Shown here: positions 1 to 6,101 of the stretch, piece after piece
Layout: each line of letters opens with the position of its first letter
How positions within the stretch are numbered: the first letter of the stretch is position 1
NCBI GenBank assembly: GCA_963624415.1
Contig: CAVFPQ010000072.1
Coordinates: forward strand, 1 to 11,807
Direction of reading: 5' to 3'
Length of the DNA: 11,807 nucleotides
Source: RUG806 sp963624415
GTDB taxonomy: Bacteria > Bacillota > Clostridia > Oscillospirales > Acutalibacteraceae
The notes under the pieces: generated by a model
The model's input: only the letters and a program-made list of their open reading frames with translations
What the model was told of the DNA's origin: nothing
Databases searched by the model: none
Position numbers and translations under genes: made by a program

Positions 1-55
1 AAAAGCCTGTCTTTCGCGAAGCTCTATAATCCAAGTCCGCAGGACTTCCGAAATT
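1..55 (-). repeat. Palindromic 55-bp module, copy 1
   Basis: Identical over 55 bases to 207-261. The orientation is given relative to the related copies at 1393-1424 and 4213-4260, which run on the plus strand. It holds a 6-bp inverted repeat around GCA and the word GCGAAGC at 16-22. The window begins at its first base, so the module may extend further left. Confidence 0.85.
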
Positions 56-81
56 TTGCATTTTGCATTCTGCATTCTACA
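54..81. repeat. Tandem heptamer array, TTTTGCA/TTCTGCA type
   Basis: Four head-to-tail 7-base units: TTTTGCA, TTTTGCA, TTCTGCA, TTCTACA. The reverse complement of the TTCTGCA unit appears as a two-unit array at 4112-4125, upstream of the mannosidase gene. Confidence 0.85.
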
Positions 82-206
82 TTGAAAAGGTGCACTGCAG
101 AGCGGCCGAGCCCGCCGGTACGGCCAAAGCCCGGCTCCGCCCGAAAATCCTACCTTCCGCGAAGCTGCCCATGATTGAAAGCCACGGCAAACCCCTGCAA
201 TACTTC

Positions 207-261
207 AAAAGCCTGTCTTTCGCGAAGCTCTATAATCCAAGTCCGCAGGACTTCCGAAATT
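207..261 (-). repeat. Palindromic 55-bp module, copy 2
   Basis: Perfect copy of bases 1-55, offset by 206 bp. The two copies enclose a heptamer array, the 18-base module at 89-106 and the 36-base GC-rich module at 100-135. The 206-bp period could therefore be one repeat unit of a longer array starting outside the window. Confidence 0.88.
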
Positions 262-293
262 ATTAATTGTTAATCATTAATTATTTTTGCCAT

Positions 294-328
294 TGCTAAT
301 TGCTAACTGCTAATTGCTAATTGCTAAT
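294..328. repeat. Tandem heptamer array, TGCTAAT type
   Basis: Five consecutive 7-base units, four TGCTAAT and one TGCTAAC. Bases 291-302 recur as an exact 12-base reverse complement at 9974-9985, where they again sit directly beside a copy of the palindromic module. Confidence 0.88.
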
Positions 329-340
329 TGAGCCTCCCTC

Positions 341-369
341 TTGACTACACGGCAATTTTGTATTAGAAT
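341..369 (+). promoter_or_regulatory. Sigma-A promoter for the lipoprotein gene
   Basis: The -35 box TTGACT (341-346) and -10 box TAGAAT (364-369) are separated by 17 bases. Transcription would start near 376 and leave a leader of about 44 bases before the ATG at 420. The promoter starts 12 bases after the repeat block ends. Confidence 0.75.
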
Positions 370-419
370 ATCCGTGGGGCAGTGTAACACACTGTATATA
401 GTAAAATCTGAGGTGTATT

Positions 420-1370
420 ATGAAATTATCCAAAAGAGTGCTTTGTGTTTTTCTTGCAATGTCGCTTGCGTGTCTTGCGTCCTGCGGCAAAAGTGAGGAG
501 GAGACCACAACAGAAGAAACAACCGAATATACATATGATTATTCGGATTCCGACATATCAAGTGAGGACTATAACTACACACCGAGCGATGCTGTGACCG
601 AAGCACCTGTCACCGAGACACAGACCGAGGCACAGACAGCCGCACCGACCGAGGCCGCAACTGTAGCACCGACCGTGAACGCAACCGAAGCCGCCACACA
701 GAAGCAAAGTACGAATACTTCAACCGATTATTCCGGTTATACAAAAGCACAGATTCTGAGTACCCTTAAAACCGCCGTAAACAAAACAAAAGCGTATACC
801 GGTGATATTACCGTTCATCATAAGGAGTCTTTTACGGATTTTAATGTATCAAATGTTTCTCCCGGCGGCGCACTTGCTGAACAGGCTTTCAGTTTTATAA
901 AGGGGCTTGTAATTAAGCCTTCCGAAGAGGATTATAAATTCTCAGGCGGTATCGCAACCACATCGGAAGGGGAGACCACACAGCTTCTTCTTCCCAAGGA
1001 CGCTCAGTTTACTTTGGGTGAAGATGGCGTAAAATCCGCAACAATCGAACGCAAAAATAATCTTACTCATATAGTGCTCACGCTCAATTCCGAACAGGTT
1101 ACTTCTTTGAGTGAAAAGCCGAAGTATAATGCATCTTCAATCGGCTATCTTGATCTTAACGGTTCATTCAGCAAAATGAAAATAACTTCCATTACCATCA
1201 AGTATCCGGGCTCGGTAATAGAAGCTTATATTCGTGACGACGGTTATGTTTCATCTGCCACCTATACCATCAATCTTGACTGTCACGGCGAAGCGTCATT
1301 CGGCGTATTAAGCGGCAAAGCCGATTTCGGCGGAGCACAGACAGAAGTCTGGACGGTAAAATGGCAGTGA
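420..1370 (+). CDS. Putative secreted lipoprotein with Thr/Glu-rich linker and uncharacterised beta-rich domain
   Basis: A 316-residue exported protein of unknown function. Residues 1-22 form a lipoprotein signal: basic start (MKLSKR), hydrophobic core, and lipobox L19-A20-S21-C22 followed by Gly. The mature protein should be lipid-anchored at C22 on the outer face of the membrane. Residues about 26-105 are low complexity, rich in Thr, Glu and Ala with TEA-like steps, typical of a wall-spanning linker. Residues about 108-316 look folded and mainly beta (alternating hydrophobic strands). I recognise no enzyme motif or named family; a LolA/LppX-like or ligand-binding fold is only a guess. The ATG follows GAGGTG (410-415) at a short 4-base spacing. 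The gene is monocistronic, with its own promoter (341-369) and a hairpin terminator at 1445-1482. The lipoprotein call is firm; the function is not known. Confidence 0.85.
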   Translation: MKLSKRVLCVFLAMSLACLASCGKSEEETTTEETTEYTYDYSDSDISSEDYNYTPSDAVTEAPVTETQTEAQTAAPTEAATVAPTVNATEAATQKQSTNTSTDYSGYTKAQILSTLKTAVNKTKAYTGDITVHHKESFTDFNVSNVSPGGALAEQAFSFIKGLVIKPSEEDYKFSGGIATTSEGETTQLLLPKDAQFTLGEDGVKSATIERKNNLTHIVLTLNSEQVTSLSEKPKYNASSIGYLDLNGSFSKMKITSITIKYPGSVIEAYIRDDGYVSSATYTINLDCHGEASFGVLSGKADFGGAQTEVWTVKWQ

Positions 1371-1392
1371 TTCCACATAATTTCTGAAATTC

Positions 1393-1424
1393 TGCGGACT
1401 TGATTTATATAGCTTTCGCAGGTT
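1393..1424 (+). repeat. Partial copy of the palindromic module
   Basis: Bases 1393-1414 are identical over 22 positions to 4220-4241 and similar to the reverse complement of the 55-bp repeat at 1-55. The left half of the palindrome is missing here. It lies between the lipoprotein stop and the terminator hairpin. Confidence 0.75.
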
Positions 1425-1444
1425 GCCGACTTTTATAAAAAATT

Positions 1445-1482
1445 AACGGACAGGGGATTATAAGTTCCTCTGCCCGTTTTTT
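1445..1482. terminator. Bidirectional intrinsic terminator between convergent genes
   Basis: A 12-bp stem (1445-1456 with 1467-1478) has one A-C mismatch, one G-T pair and a 10-base loop. It is followed on the plus strand by six T (1477-1482), with a second T-run at 1488-1495. On the minus strand the same stem is followed by AATTTTTT, so it can also end the mannosidase transcript. The lipoprotein and mannosidase genes converge on it. Confidence 0.85.
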
Positions 1483-1595
1483 ATCTGTTTTTTTTCAGGT
1501 CACTAACCTTTTATCGCATAGCCATACAAATCCAAGGCACGCAATATCTTTTGTCACTGACCACTTTCTTCCGCTATTCGTTGTACCGTGCTGAC

Positions 1596-4067
1596 TTATT
1601 CCGTGATTCCCTCCAGGAAATTCGTCTCGACAACACTTCCGTCTTTTTTTACTCTGAACGTTTTAATCTGATTATGACCGAACTCTGTTGTAAAATCGAC
1701 ACCGAAGCACTCACATATAATATGCGCCGTTGTGTCAATTCCTCTTGTCTCATAAAAACGCATGACAAGATCTTCCGAGCCGTCCTCGCAGAATTTAAAC
1801 GCTGTCATGATTATGTTGTCTTTGTCAACGCTTATATAGCTCTTTCTCTGCGGCAGCGTGCCCTTGTGGAAGCTCATCGGTACACTTACCGGGCGAATGT
1901 TAAACTTGACAGCTTCATTCTCAATGTCGCTTGTCTCCGCTTCGCCTTCGCAGGTGTAAACACCGTACTCGAATTTCTGTATTCCTTCATCCGTAAAGTT
2001 GAAGTTTGCCGCCGGACGGTCTGAATAGTGGTCTGCGGAGATAACATTTCTTATAACCGTGAGTCTTAAATCATTATCGGGGCAGTCATACGAATATTTT
2101 GAGTCGTTTACAAGTGCCAGAGTGTGTCTGCCGCTGTCTGTGAATGTTATTGCACCCCATTTGCCTGAAGGCTCTTCTTCGCCGTTTGTCGGACGCTTTA
2201 TAAATGCTCCCGGAATTTCATATGTATTTATAAGCTCCGTACCGTTTACGGGGAAGCTCATCTTGAGAAGTGTGAAATTCTCCGTCCACAGTGCCTTGCA
2301 TTTTACTCTCAGAGTCTTCTGTCCCTCGGCTAAAATAAAGTCCTGAGTAAGATAGGAGTTGCCGAAGGTGTGCTTTGTGCGTATGACAGCTCTTACGCCG
2401 CCATCCTCAACAAGCTCAATTTTTTCGAGAGCCATTTCGCCTGCCTTTTTGTGGAAGGTGAAAACATTGTGCGCCCATGTGTCCGTCTCGCTGTCGCTTA
2501 TGACAGTCGGCACGGCAATCGGCTTTTCGGGTGAAGCGTAATCAACGCCCGAATTTTTGTCAATCAACGATATGATTGTGCCCGTATGCTCATCAAATTC
2601 TACCTTTAGATTTGCATTCTCCATCGTGTACCCGTGCGCCTTTATTTCGGTGTTCGGTGTGCACATTTTTTCTCTGCATCGTGTCAGCCAAAATGTTGCG
2701 TAGCCCAGAGCCGGCACATGCGCCGTAAACATGGTGTCAAGGTGGGAGTCATTCGAACGTGATGAACGAACATTTGAGAACGTAACACTCTCACCTTTGT
2801 CATTTTTTACATTACTGCTCGGATACAGCACTCTGACCGGAACATTTACGTCAAATGACAGCGGGTTAAATACCGCAACGGGACGCGGAAAATCAACATC
2901 CGCATTGTATCTGACTTCGCTTACAGGGTCGCTTACACCGTCAATCCATGTGTCAATTCGTCTTGAAATACGAAGGAATGCTTCATTCTGTATTCTGTCC
3001 GAAATTGTCAGTGCGTGACCCATGGAGGCATTTACATCGTCATACGCTTCCGATATGGAACAGCCGCAGAGTATATCGTGAAACTGATTGAAGCAGACAT
3101 CTCTCCACGCTTCTTTCAGGCATTTTGTCCTCGGCTTCATGCCGGCGGTTTTTGCCGAAATCGTGTTGAACGCTTCAGATGCGTAAAGAGCGTTTTCAAG
3201 CGTTCTGTTCAGCTTTTTGACCATACTTGTTGCGGAGTAACAGCCGCTTGCGTGATGCTGAAGGTCATCTGTCCATGTGGGCAGGTCTATCTTCTCAAGT
3301 GCAAGCTCCTCAAAATACGCATCGGGGCTTGAGAACTTAAGCTCATGATAGCCTTCCTTGTGTAAACGGCCCATAAGATATTCTATGTTTCCTCTTGTGG
3401 GGCCGCCGCCGTGGTTGCCGACACCGTAGAAGAACATGAAGCCGCTGTCGGTCTCGTTCATCAGCTCTTCGGTAGTGTCGAGATTGCGGTTCGTGTTTTT
3501 CTCGCCGTTTGTGCCGTAACCTATTGTATGATAAATCTTGAATGTCGGAATTTTTGTTCCGTCACGACTCTCCCACATAAAAATATTGGGAATGTTCGCA
3601 TTTTCGTGCGCACCGGGACGCATCATTACATACGCTGTCATGCCGCCCTGCTTTATAATCTGAGGCAGCATTCCGCTGTGACCGAATGAATCGACATTGT
3701 ATGCAGTGCGGCAGATTCTGCCGAATTTTTTGTAATAGTAAAGCTGTGAATAAAGTGCCTGACGCGCGAAGCTCTCGCCCGAAGGAATGTTGCAGTCGGG
3801 CTGTACCCACCAGCCGTTAACGGGAACCCAACGTCCTTCATGAACTCTCTCGACAATCTCGGCGAACATATCGGGGTCGATTTCCTCAACCCACTTATAA
3901 TACGCAGCCGATGAGCATGTGAACACAAAGTCGGGGTATTCGTTGAGTCTGTCAAGGGCGCTTCTGAATGTCTGAAGTACCTCTCCGCACCCCTCCTGCC
4001 AACGCCACAGCCAGATGGGGTCAAGGTGCGCATTGCCTATAAGATGAATTTTTGAATTTTTCGACAT
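1596..4067 (-). CDS. Glycoside hydrolase family 38 alpha-mannosidase, cytoplasmic
   Basis: An 823-residue enzyme predicted to release alpha-linked mannose by the retaining, metal-dependent GH38 mechanism. The N-terminal catalytic domain carries GNAHLDPIW (H14 and D16, zinc ligands in the family), NVDSFGH (D126, expected nucleophile) and GNHGGGP (H219, expected zinc ligand). The C-terminal half has the beta-sandwich character and length usual for bacterial GH38. No signal peptide or membrane segment is seen, so it probably acts inside the cell on imported manno-oligosaccharides or glycan fragments. The open frame extends 51 codons upstream to 4220. I prefer the ATG at 4067 because AGGAGAGG lies 8 bases before it, because the family starts near this point, and because the extension translates intergenic repeats. 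It stands alone, with no transporter or other glycosidase beside it. Linkage specificity cannot be read from sequence. Confidence 0.95.
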   Translation of the reverse strand: MSKNSKIHLIGNAHLDPIWLWRWQEGCGEVLQTFRSALDRLNEYPDFVFTCSSAAYYKWVEEIDPDMFAEIVERVHEGRWVPVNGWWVQPDCNIPSGESFARQALYSQLYYYKKFGRICRTAYNVDSFGHSGMLPQIIKQGGMTAYVMMRPGAHENANIPNIFMWESRDGTKIPTFKIYHTIGYGTNGEKNTNRNLDTTEELMNETDSGFMFFYGVGNHGGGPTRGNIEYLMGRLHKEGYHELKFSSPDAYFEELALEKIDLPTWTDDLQHHASGCYSATSMVKKLNRTLENALYASEAFNTISAKTAGMKPRTKCLKEAWRDVCFNQFHDILCGCSISEAYDDVNASMGHALTISDRIQNEAFLRISRRIDTWIDGVSDPVSEVRYNADVDFPRPVAVFNPLSFDVNVPVRVLYPSSNVKNDKGESVTFSNVRSSRSNDSHLDTMFTAHVPALGYATFWLTRCREKMCTPNTEIKAHGYTMENANLKVEFDEHTGTIISLIDKNSGVDYASPEKPIAVPTVISDSETDTWAHNVFTFHKKAGEMALEKIELVEDGGVRAVIRTKHTFGNSYLTQDFILAEGQKTLRVKCKALWTENFTLLKMSFPVNGTELINTYEIPGAFIKRPTNGEEEPSGKWGAITFTDSGRHTLALVNDSKYSYDCPDNDLRLTVIRNVISADHYSDRPAANFNFTDEGIQKFEYGVYTCEGEAETSDIENEAVKFNIRPVSVPMSFHKGTLPQRKSYISVDKDNIIMTAFKFCEDGSEDLVMRFYETRGIDTTAHIICECFGVDFTTEFGHNQIKTFRVKKDGSVVETNFLEGITE

Positions 4068-4075
4068 AATATTTT

Positions 4076-4083
4076 CCTCTCCT
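4076..4083 (-). promoter_or_regulatory. Ribosome binding site that fixes the mannosidase start
   Basis: On the minus strand this reads AGGAGAGG, 8 bases before the ATG at 4067. It selects this start over the in-frame ATG at 4220. Confidence 0.85.
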
Positions 4084-4104
4084 GTGCCGCTTTTGCGGAC
4101 AATA

Positions 4105-4110
4105 ATTATA
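4105..4110 (-). promoter_or_regulatory. Possible -10 box for the mannosidase gene
   Basis: TATAAT on the minus strand, 38 bases upstream of the preferred start. The base at the optimal -35 distance falls in the heptamer array and gives no good match (CTGCGA at 4133-4128). The call rests on the -10 box alone. Confidence 0.35.
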
Positions 4111-4212
4111 ATGCAGAATGCAGAATGTCGCAGACAAAAATCATCCGGTGAATGTTTTTTTGCGTAGCGACTAATGAGGACCGGCGGCAGCGGTCCGTAA
4201 AACCAAAGCAAA

Positions 4213-4260
4213 GAAGTCATGCGGACTTGATTTATATAGCTCCGCGAAAGGTTGGCTTTA
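4213..4260 (+). repeat. Palindromic module, diverged copy
   Basis: Related to the reverse complement of bases 1-55. It keeps a palindrome (AAGTC, ATGCG, GACTT) and an end rich in CCGCGAAAG. Bases 4220-4241 are identical to 1393-1414. The order heptamer array, palindromic module, GC-rich module seen here matches the reverse complement of the block at 1-340. Confidence 0.8.
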
Positions 4261-4295
4261 TGGACGATACATAGCTTTAATTTTGGCTATGAACG

Positions 4296-4331
4296 GCCGG
4301 GCTTTTGCCGTACCGGCGGGCCGGGCCGCTC
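4296..4331 (+). repeat. GC-rich 36-base module
   Basis: Matches the reverse complement of 100-135 at 33 of 36 positions. The shared core includes GCCGTACCGGCGGGC. Confidence 0.85.
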
Positions 4332-4340
4332 CTCGGAGAC

Positions 4341-4397
4341 GTCCCCTGCCTCCGCCCACCTGAAAGTAACGGTTAGCTTTTTCAGTCGGCAGGGGAC
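4341..4397. repeat. Nested inverted repeat
   Basis: A perfect 10-bp outer stem (GTCCCCTGCC 4341-4350 with GGCAGGGGAC 4388-4397) encloses a perfect 6-bp inner stem (CTGAAA 4360-4365 with TTTCAG 4380-4385). No T-run follows on either strand, so it is not a standard intrinsic terminator. It abuts the far end of the GC-rich element behind trkH. Confidence 0.75.
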
Positions 4398-4601
4398 GCC
4401 GCCTCGTCGCGGCGTGCCGCTCCCTCCTGTCATCCGCTTGCTCGCTGTGCTCGCAAGCTCCTTCCCGTCAGTCGCGGCACGTGCCCTCCTCAGCGGAAAA
4501 TCCGCTTCGTCGGGCTTTGCCGCTCGTCGTCGGCTGTCGCCGCCTCCTCGCGGCTTCGCCCTCGCCTTCGGCTCGGGCGTTTCGCTCGCTCCGCTCGCCC
4601 C
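4398..4601 (-). repeat. GC-rich 3'-flanking element behind trkH
   Basis: Read on the minus strand, this purine-rich element starts with GGGGCGAG 36 bases after the trkH stop and ends with CGACGAGGCGGC. It contains one 27-base unit (4523-4549): GAGGAGGCGGCG, two variable bases, then AGCCGACGACGAG. The same start word, end word and unit occur in the element at 11197-11385, also in the sense orientation. The inner CGGC/GCCG arms can form small hairpins with GNNA-type loops. No T-run is present. It may protect or end the transcript, but this is inference. Confidence 0.75.
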
Positions 4602-4637
4602 ACACTACTCACTTTTTCTGACCGCCGATTGCCCTTC

Positions 4638-6080
4638 TCACTTTTTTCTCGACCACGTCGACGGCGACATTGTTATAAGTATCGGGAAAATTTCAAGTCT
4701 GCCGAGCAGCATGGCAATCGACAGTATCACAGTCGAAAACTGCGAATAAATCGAGAAGTTCTGTGTCGGCCCGACCTTCGCAAGCCCCGGACCTATGTTA
4801 TTAAAGCACGATGCAAGTGCCGTAAAGTTCGTTTCAAAATCAAAACCGTCAACGCTTATCATCAGCAGAATTGAAAAGAAACATATGGCGTAAATGCCTA
4901 TGTAGCTCATGGTGTTCGAAACCGTGGATTCATCGAGCGGTTTGCCTTCAAGACGAAGCACTCTTACGGTTCTCGGATGCAGCATTTTGTTGAACTCTCT
5001 GCGAATTGATTTGAACAGTATCATTATTCTCGATACCTTTATGCCGCCGCCTGTTGAGCCTGCCGAAGCACCTATGAACATCAGAATTACAAGAATTGTT
5101 TTCGAGAATGTCGGCCACAGATCAAAGTCCGTTGTGGCGTAGCCCGTTGTCGTGATGACCGATGCCACCTGAAATGCCGACTGGCGTATCGTCTCACTTA
5201 TTGATGTGTATGTTCCGTGAATATTTACGGCTATTGCCGCAGCTGCAGTCGCGATAATCGCAAGATATGTCCACATTTCCGAGCTTTTAAGCGCCGTTTT
5301 TACACGCTTTGCGAGAATCAGATAATAGACATTGAAGTTTATTCCGAACAGTATCATAAATATCGTTATAACCCACTGTATATAGGGACTGTAACCCGCA
5401 ATGGAGTCCGCTTTTATGCCGAAACCGCCTGTGCCGGCAGTGCCGAACGAATGAAGAACGGCCTCAAACAGCGGCATGCCTCCCACTTTCAGCAGAACTA
5501 TGAGCACAACCGTCATTGCTATATATATGATATATAGCAGCCTTGATGTGTCCTTGGCTCTCGGCACCAGCTTGCCGACAATCGGACCGGGCATTTCCGC
5601 ACGCATAATGTGCAGAGAACGGTCGGATATGTTCGTAAACATCATAACAAAGACAAGAACGCCCATGCCGCCTATCCAGTGTGTAAAGCTGCGCCAGAAC
5701 AGCAGACTTTTGCTCATGGCTTCAACATCCGGAACAATCGACGCTCCCGTTGTCGTAAATCCGCTAACCGTTTCAAAAAACGCATCGGTATAAAGCGGAA
5801 TTTCACCCGACAGATAGAAGGGAAGCGCGCCTATCAGCGAAGTGACAAGCCACGCCAGCGCCACTATCGCAAAGCCCTCTTTGGCGTAGATATCCTTGTT
5901 TTCGGTCTTGAATATCACACTCAGAAGCAGTCCGAGTGTAATTGAAACGGCAATCGTTATTCCAAACGATTTTACTGCCGCCTCTTTATAGTAGAGTGCG
6001 CACGCCGTCGGCAAAAGCAGAAGTACCGATACCGCTATCAGAATTCTGCCGACAGCCCCAAACACCATTTTACGGTTCAT
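4638..6080 (-). CDS. trkH: TrkH-type potassium uptake channel subunit
   Basis: A 480-residue membrane protein, close to the usual TrkH length, that passes K+ through the cytoplasmic membrane with TrkA as partner. All four selectivity-filter loops of the superfamily are visible: TTTGAS (109-114), GTGGFG (216-221), TTTGY (310-314) and NNIGPG (427-432). Hydrophobic helices surround each one. GSTGGGIK (341-348) and the C-terminal LLGRLEIF (458-465) are also typical. The ATG follows GGAGG (6093-6089) with an 8-base gap. It starts 21 bases after the trkA stop, so the two genes are almost certainly co-transcribed. No intrinsic terminator follows the stop; the GC-rich element at 4398-4601 lies there instead. 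KtrB is a relative, but the double-RCK partner favours the Trk name. Confidence 0.95.
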   Translation of the reverse strand: MNRKMVFGAVGRILIAVSVLLLLPTACALYYKEAAVKSFGITIAVSITLGLLLSVIFKTENKDIYAKEGFAIVALAWLVTSLIGALPFYLSGEIPLYTDAFFETVSGFTTTGASIVPDVEAMSKSLLFWRSFTHWIGGMGVLVFVMMFTNISDRSLHIMRAEMPGPIVGKLVPRAKDTSRLLYIIYIAMTVVLIVLLKVGGMPLFEAVLHSFGTAGTGGFGIKADSIAGYSPYIQWVITIFMILFGINFNVYYLILAKRVKTALKSSEMWTYLAIIATAAAAIAVNIHGTYTSISETIRQSAFQVASVITTTGYATTDFDLWPTFSKTILVILMFIGASAGSTGGGIKVSRIMILFKSIRREFNKMLHPRTVRVLRLEGKPLDESTVSNTMSYIGIYAICFFSILLMISVDGFDFETNFTALASCFNNIGPGLAKVGPTQNFSIYSQFSTVILSIAMLLGRLEIFPILITMSPSTWSRKK

Positions 6081-6101
6081 AAAATTATCCTCCGAAAAAA
6101 G

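Larger units (their letters stand above)
1..340. repeat. Composite intergenic repeat block (no gene)
   Basis: This gene-free stretch is built from repeats. A perfect 55-bp direct repeat lies at 1-55 and 207-261. Each copy holds a small palindrome (AAGTCC, GCA, GGACTT; 33-47 in the first). Tandem heptamers lie at 54-81 (TTTTGCA/TTCTGCA type) and 294-328 (TGCTAAT type). Positions 89-106 recur exactly at 11614-11631. Positions 100-135 recur on the opposite strand at 4296-4331 with 33 of 36 bases identical. Short open frames here are translations of repeats and have no ribosome binding site or recognisable protein. Confidence 0.85.
4068..4637. other. Gene-free intergenic region between alpha-mannosidase and trkH
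   Basis: These 570 bases hold, from left to right: the mannosidase ribosome binding site and possible -10 box; a two-unit heptamer array (4112-4125); a copy of the palindromic module (4213-4260); the 36-base GC-rich module (4296-4331); a nested inverted repeat (4341-4397); and a GC-rich element of about 204 bp (4398-4601) oriented with trkH. Long open frames occur because the GC-rich repeats lack stop codons. They have no start signals or recognisable protein and I do not call them genes. Confidence 0.8.

Noticed and set aside
16..22. Recurrent GCGAAGC word, known to form an unusually stable DNA mini-hairpin, as a marker of the repeat family
   Set aside because: It occurs in several intergenic repeats (16-22, 159-165, 11526-11532) but also inside genes (1288-1294, 3766-3772), so it is not specific.
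1..340. CRISPR array
   Set aside because: The 55-bp repeats are only two, 206 bp apart, with repeat-rich DNA between them; the 7-base arrays have no spacers; no cas gene is present.
4068..4220. N-terminal 51-codon extension of the mannosidase frame
   Set aside because: It translates intergenic repeats, has no resemblance to the GH38 N-terminus, and a strong ribosome binding site lies before the ATG at 4067.
4252..4749. Open frame of 165 codons on the plus strand across the GC-rich region
   Set aside because: It overlaps the trkH 3' end antisense, has no ribosome binding site, and its composition follows from stop-poor GC-rich repeats.
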